Shown: piece by piece, positions 13,347-28,539 of the stretch
Layout: each line of letters begins with the position of its first letter
How positions within the stretch are numbered: position 1 is the stretch's first letter
Source of the DNA: Eopsaltria australis
Lineage: Eukaryota > Chordata > Aves > Passeriformes > Petroicidae
NCBI GenBank assembly: GCA_034509425.1
Contig: JAVTVJ010000040.1
Coordinates: 2,907,501 to 2,971,500, forward strand
Length of the DNA: 64,000 nucleotides
Reading direction: 5' to 3'
The notes under the pieces: model-generated
Seen by the model: only the letters and a program-made list of their open reading frames with translations
What the model was told of the DNA's origin: nothing
The model's database searches: none
Program-made: the position numbers and the translations under genes

Positions 13347-14605
13347 TGCTGATGACTGTAGCTCAGGTAAGTGCCTGTCAAGAGGCACTTGCTGCTAATC
13401 AGGAAACAAGGGTGTGGAAGTACTTTCTGAGATAAGTATCAGGAAATGCTCCTACAGCCTACCTGGCAGGAGTTTGTTCACAGTTTCTTGGAAATTCCTG
13501 CCTTGTGTTGCATTCAGTCAGGGAAAGCAATGTCCTATAAACCCTGCAGTATATACTAACCTGTGCCTTTTAGTGCACTGACAGGCATCTGTGCAGTATG
13601 CTGGAGTGAAACAAATCTCAAACTCATTTTCTGCAATTGCTTTAAGTGTAATCACCACTTTTGGAAGCAGGAAGAATCTTTGTCCTGTGAATGCATTTCT
13701 GAATTTTACCTTGCTTCAAGGGGGCTGAATTCTGTAGTGGGTATATTCTGTAAGAGCCCAGCTTCTTGAGACTTGGCTGAGGATTGTGCCGAGGAGGGGA
13801 AATTGGAGACTGTGTTCCTTCTGTGGAAACATCCACTGTTTGGCATCTTGGAGAGTGAGGGCCTATAAAGGGAATTGATCCCTTGCTCTTCCCCTTCTAA
13901 AGCTGTTTTCTCCAATAAGGCTAGCAGCAGCTTTATTCATCTTAGCTCTTTGTTTTCCTTTCCATCGCTTCTGGTGTTAGTTATTTGCTTCATTAGTTGA
14001 TTTGCATGCCTTTATTATTCTTAGACCTGTGCTGTCCTTAGTACATTTTAAATGTAATAAACTATTCACTTCTTGTAATGTCTGAACAGCATGAAGTGGT
14101 GTGCAGGCTATTTAACCCTGCTTACTTGAATAATAACAAAAATGTGTTTCAAGCGTAAACTTTTTTATTTTCAGGTTGTGTCATTAATCTGGCAGTGTAT
14201 TTTCTGATAATACCATGCATTGTTGCAGATCATTTTAAGATCCACATATCTGAATGTAAACCACTCAAGAAGTATTTCTCCTGTTTTAGTTTCTCTGTAC
14301 TTTACACCCATTGTTCAGCTATAGCTAAGAACAATTATGTATTTTTAGCAGACTGTGAGACAGTATGGACCAGTAACAGCAGGGAGTGGAGAAACAGGCA
14401 CTGTTAGTTGAGGTAATGAAATCCATAATTTATAGCCCAATATTTCCTTAACACTGGGAGATAAGATATGAGTTAAAGTTGCTTTCTCTTTCAGTTCAAT
14501 AAATCACCACATCACTGTTTTCATAGGAGAATGCAGATGACCTACCTTTGCCTTCAGGCTAAATAAGGAAGATAAATGTGGGAAAAATAAATTCATACAG
14601 GTTAA

Positions 14606-14959
<354 letters not shown>

Positions 14960-17747
14960 TAGACAGTGTTTATTCTAATAGGTAAATAACATTCATTATG
15001 TTGCAAGTGTATAATACTTGAGAATGTGCCACAGCTGGTGTAGATGATATTTGTCTGTTCTTTTTTAAAGATCAACCTAATTCTGTTACTGAAAGTAGCT
15101 ACTAACTATGAGGAGTGCTTTAGATGCAAAGTGCCCTGTGAAAAGTCTGAGCCAAACACTTCAGGAGCAACACTTTTCCTCAACCACTGTATGGGCTTTT
15201 CTTGTGGGCATTTTTAGGTGGACGTAATGGCGTAGGTCTTGCATGTAGTTCTTACCTTTGCCTTCTAATTGTATACTCACAATCCAAAACTAGTTTTCAA
15301 TGTGGCTTTTTTCCTATTTTAATATACTAGCACTTGATTTTTCTCAGCATTTTGTTTGGAGACATATGTGGAATCCTTACAATTTTTCAACATCTTAGTT
15401 TTTATAGCATTTAGGTTACAGTGAAGTTTGGAATGATGTATGGTTAAAAGCTTATACACAAACTTGTGTAGCCTCTCTGTAAATTAAACAGTTGTGCTCT
15501 GTTGGAATGTTTTAATCTATTAATATTTAAGTTTTGCACCTAAAGCTATGAAAATAAATTCCTTTATTCATAGTACAGAATATTCTGATACTACTGTGTA
15601 ACAGGTTATAATGACCATAGAAGCCTATACAGTCTTGCAGTGGGACTGGAGTAGCTTTTAATGTTGGATGTAAGACATTTACTGTCATAATGAAACCTTA
15701 GATTGAGAACGGAAGTCAGTTATTTTGTCAGAGATCACAGCAGATGGCAAGGTTTGTATAAGAATCAAAAAACGTATGTATCAGGAACAGTAGTACTCAC
15801 AGCATTTGTTTGGTTGGTGACTAAGTTATTTGCTTGTTCTCTGATAGGTGTGGGGCTTTTTAAAAGTCTTTTCATAGAAATCACGTAAATGGGTTTGCAA
15901 AAAAGAGGTTTTTCTCTCCGAATAGGTTGCAGATCTTTAATGTGTGAGTGAAGATTTCTAGGATACCACACGATTTCAAACTAATAAAGCTTTTAAAAAT
16001 AAATAAATCAGTAAAATCTATCACTTGAGCCAGTAGTGCATGTCTTGATTCCCATTACCTTTTTGATTGGAAACCCTTACTTGCTGTAGTTTAAACCCAA
16101 AATATCTAACTAAGAATTGAAGACCAAACACAAATAAACATGATGCTGAGACAGCCTTTGAAAAGGTTGGTATATATCATTTTCAGTAATGGTTGCTCTT
16201 AGCATTTCTAAGTATTTCCAATCTTTTTCAAAGAGTGGGTGCAGATGTCTCTAGCTTTTTTGTTTGGTTTGTTAGTGTGTGTACTGATTACTGCTCTATG
16301 TGTTTAAAGGAATTTTCAGAAAGCCTTGGGAAGAGTGAGATTATAATTTAATTACGAACAAGGAGTTAGTGACAAACTTGCATATGGAAAAATAACTGAT
16401 TCTAAAGTGTTCTTCAGATGTATTTAATCCCCACCCTGAATGCATTTAGTTTCCATTAGTGCTGGTAGAAGTCAGCTTGGCATTCTGATTGGTTGCTTGT
16501 ACATCCCTACATAAACACCTGATTTAAACTGAGTTTGTGTTGCAGTGGATATTTATTCCCTGTGTGTCTTCACACAGCGTTCTTGTAGATTTTTAAGGAT
16601 ACACAAGTGGATAGCAGGAAATGAAGGAGACTTTGCCTTCAATGAGGAGAGTACTTCCTTGTACCTGTGCTTTCTATTACCCCAAATTATTAGAAGGAAA
16701 TTCTGTGAAGGGAACTATCTACATTGTTTTTTGGCAGTATGAGGTGAATGAATTTGTTTTCCGTCAAAAAATGTACTAGTTTGTGATACCAAGCGAGAAA
16801 AACCAGTCTTGGCAGCAATTAAATGGGAGTTGGCAAAATTGCTGCAGAAAAAAATGCATTCAATAAAGTGATCTGATAGATCTTTTTTCACTGAAGAATT
16901 CATTATTTTAAAAACTCAAAAACTCTTTCAGTTCTAAAGTTTGTCTGTTAAAATACATATCTAAAGAGTAATATGAATCATACCTCGTGTGGTGACCAAA
17001 TCTGATGGAGTGTGTGGGAGAAAGAAATAGCAAAAATATGAATATCATACTTGAGTAAGTCAGAACTAAACTAACCACAGGTAATTTTAAAAACCCTTGT
17101 CCAGCACCTCTTCTTCTAAGTATAGCAGCTAAGATTGGACCAGAATCCTGGTATCTACAGCAGATGATGTAAAAAAAGTTTGAGAATCATGAAGGATCAA
17201 CTTGTTTGCAATTTTAAAAGTAGCTATGATTTCTTGGAGATTTTATTGCCATCTGTCTTTCATATTGTTAGCTGTGTCATATGGAACTTGAAACAGATGA
17301 ACCTTTGACATAGGTGGAAAATTCTTCTACCAGAGACAGTTTAAAAATAGTGATTATATTTTTGTGATACTTTTACTTCGATGTGTCAAAAAAGAAGTTC
17401 CCCACTTCATCACTTCAGATGTGTAAGCTGCTTTGTCTTGAACTGACAGGTGCACAAAACCTTTTCTGCCTTTTTATCTGATACTGCTGTAGAACTGAGT
17501 GCTTTTTGCACTTGTTCTTTAGTGGCAAGAGAGAAAAGAATAGTAATGTTTTGAGTATATTCTGAATTCAAGTGTTGCTTTTCATGTGCAGTACTAGAGC
17601 TAGTTTGGCTTGTGGAATTTCCCCCCGTGTTTACAAGACCAGCTGATGTTTCACAGTCTAGTTGAACAAACTGGCTGGTAGATGGCAGGAAGTTTTCATC
17701 AGTCTTTGGCTCCAGGCACTGTGACAGGGCATATTAGTCAGGAAAGG

Positions 17748-17771
17748 AGTCTCTACGTGCTGATAGAGACT
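17748..17771. repeat. Perfect 8-bp inverted repeat, 8-nt loop
   Basis: AGTCTCTA (17748-17755) and TAGAGACT (17764-17771) flank an 8-nt loop. GGGCA (17727-17731) and TGCCC (17771-17775) could add an outer, interrupted stem. Low evidence of function. Confidence 0.4.
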
Positions 17772-19781
17772 GCCCTGATGAGCTGCTGCCTGCTGTGGGA
17801 GCACTCTGAGTCTCAGTTGTTGTGCAATTTGTTTGCACTCATCCCCCAGTTTTGGTATCTTGCTCTCTCCCCATGTCATGCTCACCTATTTTATCTTGCT
17901 TTTCTCTGAAGTCTGCCCTCTGAGTGTATGGGATTTAAAGCTGTATTTTGTATTTCATTCTTGAGCTCAAAATTACAAAAGTATTGGAAAGAAAGTGGAT
18001 GAAAACTCTTAATGACAAGTTCTCTTGAGTTTTTCTAGAGTCACAATTGCTTGAGGCGGGCTGGCTGTTGTGTGTTTGCCGTCCCAAAAGGGATAATCTG
18101 GGGTTGTTTGCTTGTTCCTTTATTTGGTACTGGAACTAGCATTTCCTTTGCTTCCATTTTCTAAGGGTTTTGATTAGCTTATTAATTTTATTCCTTAATT
18201 AAATAGTAGGCCTTAACTTTGAACACGTTTTCCTATCATAAGTTCTTTAAGATGTTGAGATTAAGTTGTACAGTCACAAATTTTTATCTTCCTTTGTAGC
18301 ATGAGTTAAATTCTCCATACTTAGTAATGTATCAGTTAAATTCAACACTTAGCTTTTTATGTCAAAGCTGAAGTGTTGAGATCTCTAAGTAGACATAAGT
18401 GTTTACCATGGCCTGTCCTTTAAAAGTGGGAGTGGGAAATGAAATATTTTAAGACATTATTAATATCTATCTGAATAAATGAATCAGTAGCTCAAGCAAG
18501 GCCATTTCCAAACAATTGAATACTGTTTTATCCATATTTCCACATTAATTGGCAGAGCTCAGATAAACGATTGCAAAACCCATTGCAAGTATGCAAATCA
18601 ACAGCACGATTTGGCCCATGTTATGACAACTATTAAAAAAACTGATCAAAACAGATTGTTTGGAAAGATACTGGTTCTACCTTTGAAGTTTTCAACTAAT
18701 AATAAATCTACCCTTTTATGCTAGTAGATTATTAATTTTTTGTTGTTATTGTTGAAAAGTCTCCATTGCATTTCAAGTCTGAATTTGTCTGACTTCAGTT
18801 TCTAGATTCTTTAAAGTCATGTGGCTCTCTGACCTCCCAAGTTCACTTATGGATTGGTGTCAGGAGCTTACTTTGGTAAACTGAGTCAATTGAGCTCTTC
18901 AAGCCTCTTGTCATGAGACTTTCTTATCAGTACTGAATTGGGTTTTAGTCATCTTTTAAAACGCTAGCTGATATTTTGATAATCCTTAAGATTAGTATTG
19001 AGGTTAGGGAGACATAAAGGGACAAAAGTAAAGTTTATATTTATAGGATATTAAGCCAAAAATGCTTCGAGCACTGGTGTAATACAGGTGAAGTTAGCTG
19101 CTACTTAAAACTTGAAATCTGAAAAATGTTATGAAAGACATTGCAGTGCAATAACTTGTCAAGCAAAAGAACTAGAAGATGTGCTGTTGACCTGAAGAGG
19201 GCAACACAGCACAGCAAATTCCAGCGTTTTGTTGGCTACTGTAGAATGCTCTTGAAGAGACCTGTGTGCAATACCTTATTTTTTTCTTACTTATTGAAAA
19301 TGATGCTTTCATAAAGGACCTGCTGAAAATAGACAATTTGTTTCTTAAAAACTACCTTTTAGCGGAAGAAGTTGGAGTGAATAGGAAATCATGTAGAAAG
19401 GTGATTTGTGTAACAGAGCTGGGCTTAGCTGAATTTCTGTGCTGAAGAGAAACAAATGGACTTAGATTTATTCTAATAACTGATGGTTCAGTACTAAAGG
19501 AACTGCAGCACACTTTCACCAGCTTTAAATTATTTCAGAATCAAAGCTCTATGAATAAGAAAGTTTAAAATTTTAGTTAGGTAAATATTATTTCTAGTCC
19601 CTCGTGACTGGGGAAAAAAAACCTCTTCTATCAAGTATTGCACAGGGGCAGCGTGATCCTTAAGTACTTGTTTTCTGAGCTGGGTTGTTTTGTTCTGTGC
19701 TGAAAGTAATAGCAATTTGACTAGTTGTCACCTTGAGTTGAAGGTCACTGTCACCACAGTTCCACCAGAGGTTCCATAATT

Positions 19782-19800
19782 GCGTAAGCTTTTCTTACGC
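19782..19800. repeat. Perfect 7-bp hairpin with CpG-containing arms
   Basis: GCGTAAG (19782-19788) and CTTACGC (19794-19800) are separated by CTTTT. A T-G pair could extend the stem by one. It is short enough to be chance, though the CpG in each arm is uncommon in the surrounding intron. Confidence 0.4.
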
Positions 19801-21270
19801 GTCTCAGTGCACACTGAAACAAGGTGGCTCAAACCAGTGCTGCTAAAGATGACTTTTTTTACATATTCTATATTAAGGAGTGCTCATGCAGCTCTCTTAT
19901 AAGACTTCAGAAACCCATGTGCAAGATCAGCCTTGTGCCTTCAAGAATCTTGGTACAGCATGGGAGCTTCCCATCAGAGTTTCAAATAAAAGTTCTAATA
20001 TAATGAACTGTATTTGTTGTCAAAATGTGACTAAAGTTTCCTTAAATATGCCCAAGTTGTCTGTAAAACCGTCAGTCTGCCTAGTTCAAAGCTATTGTGA
20101 AAGTTGCACAGTGCTCAGGGAAGGAGATGCAGAGGAGATGGAGCTGTAAAACCTTGAATTGGGTTGATTCTCTGCTGTGGTTGAGCTGTTACCAAGCTGG
20201 ATGGTTTTAAGCTAGTTCAGGCCTGTCACTAGATGCTACTGTAATTCTTCCAAGTTGAGTGTAGATGTAGCTTGTACACAATGAACAAAATGGTTTTGCT
20301 TGTATGAAAAACAGTTTGTTTAAGTTCTGAGTTATATCTAGTTGTAAAAAAAAATTAGGGATGTACTGGATTCTGCATATTGAGGGGAAAAAGCATAGTA
20401 TTTTTTTTAAATAATTTTTTTTATCTTTTTTTATCTTTCAATACTTAAGTTACTCATAAATCTCAGAAGAATCTAAATATATGAAAAACCAGCAGAATCC
20501 TACTAGTTGTTAAATTAACTTTGTTTTATAGATTTTTTTAAGTCTTGAATACATCTTGAATTACAATGGAATAATGAACACTTTGTGTTGGAAAAAAGTC
20601 TATTTCCGTTTTGAAAATACCTTAATCTTACCTCTTATGCATCCCCTAATTAAAAATTGGTAGTAAATTTTTAACCAATTGGTGTTGTATAAAACTCTTC
20701 AATTATTGTCTTTGCTTTGAATTGTCTTATGATACTGAAATTGGATGTAAATGACTTTGGGTAAGTGTTCATGCTACAAGTTTGAATTTAAACCAAGAGG
20801 TTTGAATTCTTATAGCTCTCTAAATTGTTTTATTAAAGTGGTACTCTTGTAGATTTATATATCATCCTAAATTTGTTAGGAAAGTTAGTGTATGTATGCA
20901 ATTTTAAAAAATTGCACTTTTAACCTTAACCTTGAATCTTCATTCTTAAGAATATCAAAACATTGACAGGCTGTGATAAAGACAATGAATGAAGCAGTAA
21001 TTCAGTTAAGTTGGATCTGTGTGCAGTCATAATTTAAATGCAGTGCTCTTTAGTATATTGCTGCCTTTCCTCTGATCATTAAAGCTGAACACTTTACCTT
21101 CCCATTTCACTTGCTTTATCAACACAAACTGATTTACCACTTTCACCACATACTTTATAATGTGGGCAGGTTCTTATGTTGTGGCAAAAAGGACTTTGCC
21201 TACCTGAAGGTTACTGTAGAGCTGTATTCCTCAGAGATTGGCTCTTGTACTCCAATGTAATAGCAAAATT

Positions 21271-21284
21271 AAAAAAAAAAAAAA
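21271..21284. repeat. Poly-A run (14 A)
   Basis: A homopolymer in the intron. No retroposed body is recognisable immediately 5' of it, so I do not call it the tail of a processed copy. Confidence 0.7.
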
Positions 21285-22544
21285 GTTGGTGAGCTGCTTT
21301 CCTCTGAAAAAGGGAAAAAACCGATACTGAATTTTTCCTTCAGAGAAATGAAGAATGTCATCTTATTTCTGTGGCTGTGCAGCATAAGCAATGCCTACAG
21401 AACTACACCTAGCTAGCCTGTGATGCTGATGCAAAACTCTGCAGAGATGAAAGCCACAGCCAGTACCTGTTTTCACTTATAAATATCAGTATGCCACCTT
21501 TACTTATTTTTAAATAAAATAGGTGAATAAAGCAGTTTAACTTCTGCACAGAATTAAGGATTAGAAAACATAGAAAGCATTCCGTTTTTCAGAAAGTACC
21601 AAGACTTCTATTTGCACTTTCCAGAAGACTGAAAGCAAATTCTCTGCAGGTAAATGTGGAATGGAACAAACCTATGAGGAAGTGGGATATGACACCATAC
21701 TCTAGAAATACAATATCAATTAGCAAACAAATTTTTGGTATTTTGCTGCCCTTGATTATAGGAGTTCCTTCTAGTTAATCATTACTGTAGAAGGCTACAG
21801 AGAATTACTGGATTTAATGGTTTGAAGTAGCTTGAAAATGGTTCATGAAATATTGTATTTTTCACTGCTCTTAAGCAAGCAACATAGTGTTTGCTTTTGG
21901 ATGTAAATCCATTTCTAAAGTTGTTTGCTTGATAGGTAGTCAGTACTCCATTGCTCAATTGTTAAGTGAGGCTTAGGTCTGCATGTGCACATAAAACGCT
22001 GCAGCTGTGAAGAGCACTATTGATTTGTTGTCCCTGACTCTTCAGATATCTTGATACTTTAGCAGTTACAAATATGAATTCTCTCCTCGGAAGGAAATTT
22101 AATTCTTCGAGGCCATGCTTTTATTGTAGGTGTGTTTGTCTTCTCAGGGCTCAACAAAACTGCCTCTTAAAGCTGTTTTTTGTATTTAGTCTCTCCTATT
22201 TCTGGCCGTGTGATGGTTGCCTGCTGTCTGCTCTGTGTGTCTCTAGTGTTGACTTTCTTCTGCTTTTCGGATCTGTCCAATTCACCTGACATTAAATAAT
22301 GCAAATTCAGTTGTTCAGAGAATACAGTGCTACTTTCCCAGCACAAGAAAATTTGATAGATAATTTGAAAGACCAGGCAACAGCCAGAATGTGGTTCAGC
22401 CATGCTTGTTAGGCATTTTGAATGGTACTTCTGCAACTTTTTGTATGGAATTGGAACTTTTGGCAATACATACTCTTGTTAAAAATGACCCACAAGGTAC
22501 AACAGGACCTTAGCAGTGGGACCTATGACAGGGAGAGTAAATTG

Positions 22545-22862
22545 TATCCTGGACTTAGGTAGGACGAGAGTCATCAGCAGCTTGAGGGAAATGATCCCTC
22601 CAGTCAATTTGACCTGGGTGAGACCACACCTGGAATCCAGTTTTGGGCTCTCCAGTTCAAGAGAGACATGGAGTTACAGGATGAGAGTACAGTAAAGGGC
22701 CACTGAGATGATTGTGGAACTAGTGAATCTAATATGAGAGGAGAAAAAAGGCTGTGGGTGCTGGGACTGTTCAGCCTAGAGAAGAAAAGATTTGGGGGTG
22801 GGGAGATCTCATCAATGTGTATAAATATCTGTCTGAACATCAGAAAATACTTTGAGTGAAAA
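22545..22862 (+). mobile_element. CR1 LINE fragment (sense), diverged
   Basis: 'gtgagaccacacctggaatc', 'cagttttgggctctccag' and 'gttcagcctagagaagaaaa' match, in order, the late ORF2 part of avian CR1 as I recall it. After 'ctcatcaatgtgtataaata' the sequence jumps to 'gtctgaacatcagaaaatac', which in this subfamily lies further downstream, so there is probably a small internal deletion. The 3' terminal repeat is missing. The minus-strand open frame over this segment (22604-22906) is an artefact. Confidence 0.75.
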
Positions 22863-24583
22863 ATCAATGTGGACAACATGTCTTTACAGTTATAGAAACT
22901 GAACAATGTCTTCTATTCTTAAGTGTCACAATACTCAGCCCATTAAATTTTTAATCAGTTTATTAAGGGATGCTTTCTAACTACTCATATCTTTTTCAGG
23001 TAAGTAGAACATGTGGTAGGACTTTAACTTTCAAATGTTTTACATGGTCTAATTACTCATTTTGTTGCTATTATGCAAAGTTTTTTCTAAAAGATTGTAA
23101 GGAAGCATTCTCTGCCAGTTTAAATAATGTGGAAAAGGGTGATATTTTAAATGGTTCTTTAATCTTTTTAAAGATGATCTAGTAATTGCCCTCAACAATG
23201 TAAGGGAGAATTAACTGAAATAGTTGCCATATTTCTCTGTAGGTTTATAATAATGCCAAACTATTGTTAGTTGTGTACAAAAGACAGAACTGCAGTTGCT
23301 TCATGAGTGTGCTCTGTTCAATGAAAGGCATCAAGGAAGATGAGTTGTTGTCCATGAATGATTAGGAGAATAGTCCTTAACCATTCATGATCAAAAATGG
23401 TTCAATATTATTGTCTAGACATCACTGTAATAAGCTCTACTACATAAAATTTTAACCTTATTCCAGATGTGTTTATAATTCTAGTTGTGGCTTTAATTTG
23501 ACTACAGTCTTGGCTAAGATACTAGATAATTTTGGCATTATTACTTGCATCAATTCTTGACATAATATTTGCCACATGTTATGGGGGCCATTGTTAAGGT
23601 TTGTTAAAGCTTCCACCAAGAAAACACATCATATAATTCATCTTGCTTTTAAACCAGTGATCATTAATGTTCAAGGTTTTTCAGTTTGTGTAATACTGTT
23701 ATGAGTGCTTTCAAGAATAACAGAATTTTCACTTTACTTGATGTTGTGATTCCTTGACGTGTGATTGATACGATGATTACCTCCCCATCTAAGAAGTTTT
23801 ATAGAGGTATCCAAATATACATTTAGCATGATCATATTAAAGCATATGTGCATGTATTCGAAGAATTATCTTCAATCTAGTGGTAAACTTCTACACTACT
23901 AATTTAGGTGTCTGGAGTTAGTGTAATTAAATGTATAAAGTGTAGCCTGTTTGTTGAATCTTTTTGTTGTTGTTGTTTCAAAAGTCTTAAAAAATATTAG
24001 GGACTGTAAAATTTCTGTCCATCATGGTAAAGACCTTCAATTTTATGAGGCAATCATAGCATCCTTTTTACAACATAACTGCAGAAAGTCTGATACAAAC
24101 TCAGAAGGAGGTAAAAGGATTTTTTTCCATAGCTTAAACTCAGGTATATATTGTAATTTTTACGACCACTGAAAATGTCTAATTTATTAGAGAAATTTAA
24201 TATAGAATATGGGAAAAACAGATAATTTGATTCAGCACATTTGTTGATTTTATAACTAGTTTCTGCAACCCACAGCACATCCTGTCAGTGACTCAATTTT
24301 TGTGGTAGTTCTGGGTAGGTGTGTTGAGAATGGGTATACTCCTTTTTGTCTTACAGGTTTTAGTTATGTGTTGGACATATGAAAGCATTAGTTGACTCTT
24401 TCATTCAAAAAAATTTTAATTAAATCTGTTTTATACTGACTTGTACCTTGTTCTCTGAATGTGATGTTGCAGGTAAGCAGTTCAAAATTTTGAATGCTAA
24501 CAAAAGCAGTGCCAGCACAGAAAATCATAGCTAGAGCATCTACTTAAGGAACTTTGCAGAAACTAAAGAAATAATAGAAATAG

Positions 24584-24585
<2 letters not shown>

Positions 24586-24618
<33 letters not shown>
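24586..24618. repeat. Poly-T run (33 T)
   Basis: This is the longest homopolymer in the window. On the minus strand it would be a poly-A tract, but the sequence on its 3' side in the + strand (from 24619) does not look like a recognisable retroposon or mRNA copy. Its length is likely to be variable and error-prone in assembly. Confidence 0.85.
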
Positions 24619-24621
<3 letters not shown>

Positions 24622-26710
24622 GTTGTTCTTGTCCTAACATCTTAAAGAGTAAGTGAAATAGAAAAATTATCAAAGGTATAGAATAAAGCAGTGGGTTGTC
24701 TGGGAGAAGCCCTCTATAAGATTTGAAGAAGAGGAGAGGAGCAATGATTACAGGATAAAGGCATATCACGCTGTCGTGTTTTATGCCTCTTGTAATAGAA
24801 GCTCGAAAAATACTAATAAAGTTTGAAAGGTGACAGATTTCAAATTGATAAAACAAGATCATTTTTGTGTGTACTTTAGCTTGTTGAGCTGAAAATCACC
24901 TTTATGAAAGAGATGGAAGTTTATTTTTAGAAGTTTTTTTAACAGAAAAGAAAGCAACAAAACCCTATTAGCTCCCACCTAGAAACATTGTTATGTCTTC
25001 TCCACCATTAAATACTCAATGAGTCTGGTCTAATATTAAGCAAAAAGAAGTCAAAGATACCCATCCTGAAATTCCAGCAAACCCCCAGCATTTCAGTGCC
25101 AGTGAATGAACAGTGTTTTAGATGGGGATTTGCAGTATCTTGCTTTTGGACAGGCATGGTCTTGTGATGGTTCTGTGACTGCAGCAATTCATCAGCTTTT
25201 CAGTTAGTCACTCTTATATTGTGCATTGAGATTCTTAATTGAAAACATTTCTATGAAGCAGAAAATACCTAAAATGTATGGAAAAATATTTTTGAGCAAA
25301 TATTTGCATAATTTTATTTTCAGGGACTAGTTAATTTTCCTTTATATAAAAAAGGACTTGCATCATTATGCAAATGGATGTTACTTCTAAAGCTTCTTGG
25401 TTGACTTTAAATGAGTTTTAACAAAATGGTTCTGTGAAATTAAGAGAGCTTTTTTTAGTGTGAAGTTGTTCATTACAAAGCAGCACAGACTATGAATTAG
25501 ACAAGTTACTGAAAATATGATGGAATATATAAAGAAGTCAGAAGTTATACACATATGGGGATTGTAAGAAATTATTTTTTTTACTTTGTGGATTCAATAT
25601 ATATGGTAACTTTTATTTGTTTGAATATTGAGGAGCAGCTGAGTGTTTAGACAGAAAATCCAAATCCCTTCCTCTTGATGAAAATACTGGTAACACTGTG
25701 ATTTTTCCAGATTGAAATCCAGTGATTCGTGAGTTATGTTTTTCATTTTAAGATGCATCCTGTATAAAATACCTGACTAATTAAATTGTGGATTTCATGC
25801 AGTGTTTGATGCTGTGTTGATTCTGAAAAGGACCAGACAAGCGGGCAACTTTTTTTTTTTTCTTTTTTTGTTTTTCTATTTTTGCCGGGATGATGGGGAA
25901 GAAAGAGTTACTATTGTTAGCACAGTATGTAACTATATAGCTTGTCTGTGGGGCTCTGCACTGCTGTGAAGGGCCTCTTAAAACTTACCCTCACCTATAA
26001 CTCTTAGCAATGCCAGTATACCTGAATAGGTAACTTTAATCTTTCTCACTTTGGTGTAATTTGTTTTCACTGTCACTTTCCTTTTCACTATTAGGGTTTA
26101 AGCTCTTTTTAAAAGGAGTAAAGTCTTCATTTATTCTGCAAATCATGAGATTTATAGTGCTATGTAGTAATAGAGAAGAGTGAGAAATGGCAGTTGCAGT
26201 TAAGTCCAACTTTCTAGATAATTTGTTAATTCAGAGAAGATTTGTTTCCATATAAATTCAATAATTTGAAACTGAATTGTGGATGTGATCAGTGTAAAAT
26301 GCACTGCAGTTTTTAGGCTGATTATCTTCATATGCTCATATACTTGAAGGCATTTTCTCTGTAGAGGTTGGCAATTACTGATTGATTTTCACCTGTTGTA
26401 TCCTGCAAATGCATCCAGAATCTTTTGAAAAGCTCACAGCTATGTGAAGGCTACACTGTAAAATAAAATCACTTCAAAAGGGCTACATTCTGTTGAAGCT
26501 GTTACCATTTTAGTCAACAAAATGATAGCTGTTGTATGAATATTTGTTTTCGATCTGGTGTAGATAATTTAAAATCGTTATCAGTTTTACAGTGATATCT
26601 TTATGGATTAGATTACAAGTAGTACTTTTTCCCATGATTGATTAAGCAAATATTCTGTAAGCAGCTATTCATGGTGGCTGTTCCTTCACGTCTTGTTGTA
26701 GTAAATGGAA

Positions 26711-26850
26711 CCATAGAATAGTTTGAGTTGGAAGGGACCTTTCAAAGGTCATGGAGTCCAACCCACCTGCCATGGGCAGGGACATCTTGCACTAAACCAG
26801 GTTGCTCAAAGTTCCCTCCAGCCTGGCCAGGACACTTGCAGGGATGGGAA
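26711..26850 (-). mobile_element. CR1 LINE 3' end (antisense), short 5'-truncated copy
   Basis: Read on the + strand it begins 'ccatagaatagtttgagttg' followed by 'gaagggacct', then 'ccaacccacctgccatgggc' and 'gttgctcaaag'. This is the reverse complement of the avian CR1 3' terminus, so the element points to the minus strand. Only about 140 bp remain, which fits the severe 5' truncation typical of CR1. The 78-codon open frame across it is not a gene. Confidence 0.9.
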
Positions 26851-28539
26851 TACTAGAGTCGACAGTTGTAGTCAAGTTGGTCTTATATTACTGCACTTGA
26901 AAAAGGGTGATGGCAAGATTTTTCTAAAACTGTGCTCCTGTATCACTAAGATACTTTGAAAAGTTATCCTATAAATATTGTGGAATGTAGGATGGGACTT
27001 TTCTTTTGATTGTTTCAATGCATAAAGCATCTGCTGCGTGTGAGGGAAGAAGTGTGTGAGCATGTTGGGGTAGTACTCTGCCTGTAGGATTAGATTTGTG
27101 AACCACAGTCTTTGTATAAACAACATGCAGTTACTTTTATCATTTTAACATTGATGAAGACCAGTGATTTTTATTTACTTTACCACATCTGTGTTGCTTA
27201 ATACTTAAAATGCAAAATTGAATTCATTTTCTGTAATGTTTCATGATAGCAGCTAAGGATATTGCTTGCAGCAGTCAGCAACTATGTGGGAGACTTGAGA
27301 AAATACAGTACTTTGGCTTTTCCCTCATGGCATTAAATTATTATAACTAGGGAAAAAATTGATATTAATTTATTAATTAATAAAGAGAAACTGCAGTACA
27401 CACTTGGGAAAATCTTATTTTAAAATTCTGTTGATGATAACAACCTTTTCCTGCATACTTCTGTTGATTTCCACTTCTGCTACTTCAGATGTTAAGCACT
27501 TGGGAGTTATGACTGGACTTTTGTGAATATCCGATTATTTTTAACTAAACTTGGTACAAAATTGACTAAAATAATGTTGGGGGGGTTGTCTTTTTTTCTT
27601 CTTAAATTTTTTTTTTTAATGTTTTGCATATACGTTTCTTCAACATAATGTGCCAGAGTTCACTTCTCAGGTGTGGATCTGTCTGAGTTGGATGGATCCT
27701 GCTGGCTGTGTGCCTCCCATCATTTTTCAAATGTTCAGATATTTCATTAGCAGTGTTGAAATTCCCATATTGCTACCCTGAGGACCTAGAGAATTGACTA
27801 CAGGAGCTAGGAAATTACTTCTGATCAGTCTTCATAAGAAAAACTGGGAAAAGACTTTTTTCCTGTATTTGAAGACTACTAGCAAGAAGTAACAAGCGTG
27901 TCGACAATTCTGCACTGTACTGCCCTGGAATTACTTCTGAGTTAGGGTACCACTCTTAGGCAAAGACTCCCTGCCTGCCTGTGAGTGACAGCTGCATTGT
28001 CATTCTTAATTTGTTTGAGTGATTGTTTTTTCTCCCCATGAACCTCCACTGGGAGATAACATACCTCTTGATGTTGTTTTGTTTCTATTTTTTAATTACC
28101 ATTGTAGGATGGGAAACACTTTCTTAGACGTAGGAACTAAATTTGAAAGGGTCAATGGCAGATACTGCTTATTCCAATTAAGATGGTGTGTGATGAAAGT
28201 CTCATTTGCTGGAGTCCATTCACCTGTAATGCAGGGCACATCAGCTGCTTTTGGGAGTTAGCTGCTAGCAGAAAATTGTCAGCAACAATTTCGAGCTTTA
28301 AAATATTTTTGAGATTAAAATATTTGGCTGGGTTGAATATGAGATTTTTAACTTTCCTGGCTCAGGTGCCTAGTTTGGGTGGAGATATCAGGTTATCAGG
28401 AAAAAAAATCTTTGCCTGTCTTTCCTATGTCAGGTTCTTGCTGCCCCTGGAGCTGCTTTTACAGATACCCAAAGAAGAGAACTACCTTAACATAACCACG
28501 GTTCTTCAATAAATGCTAAAGATATGATAGAATTAAATC

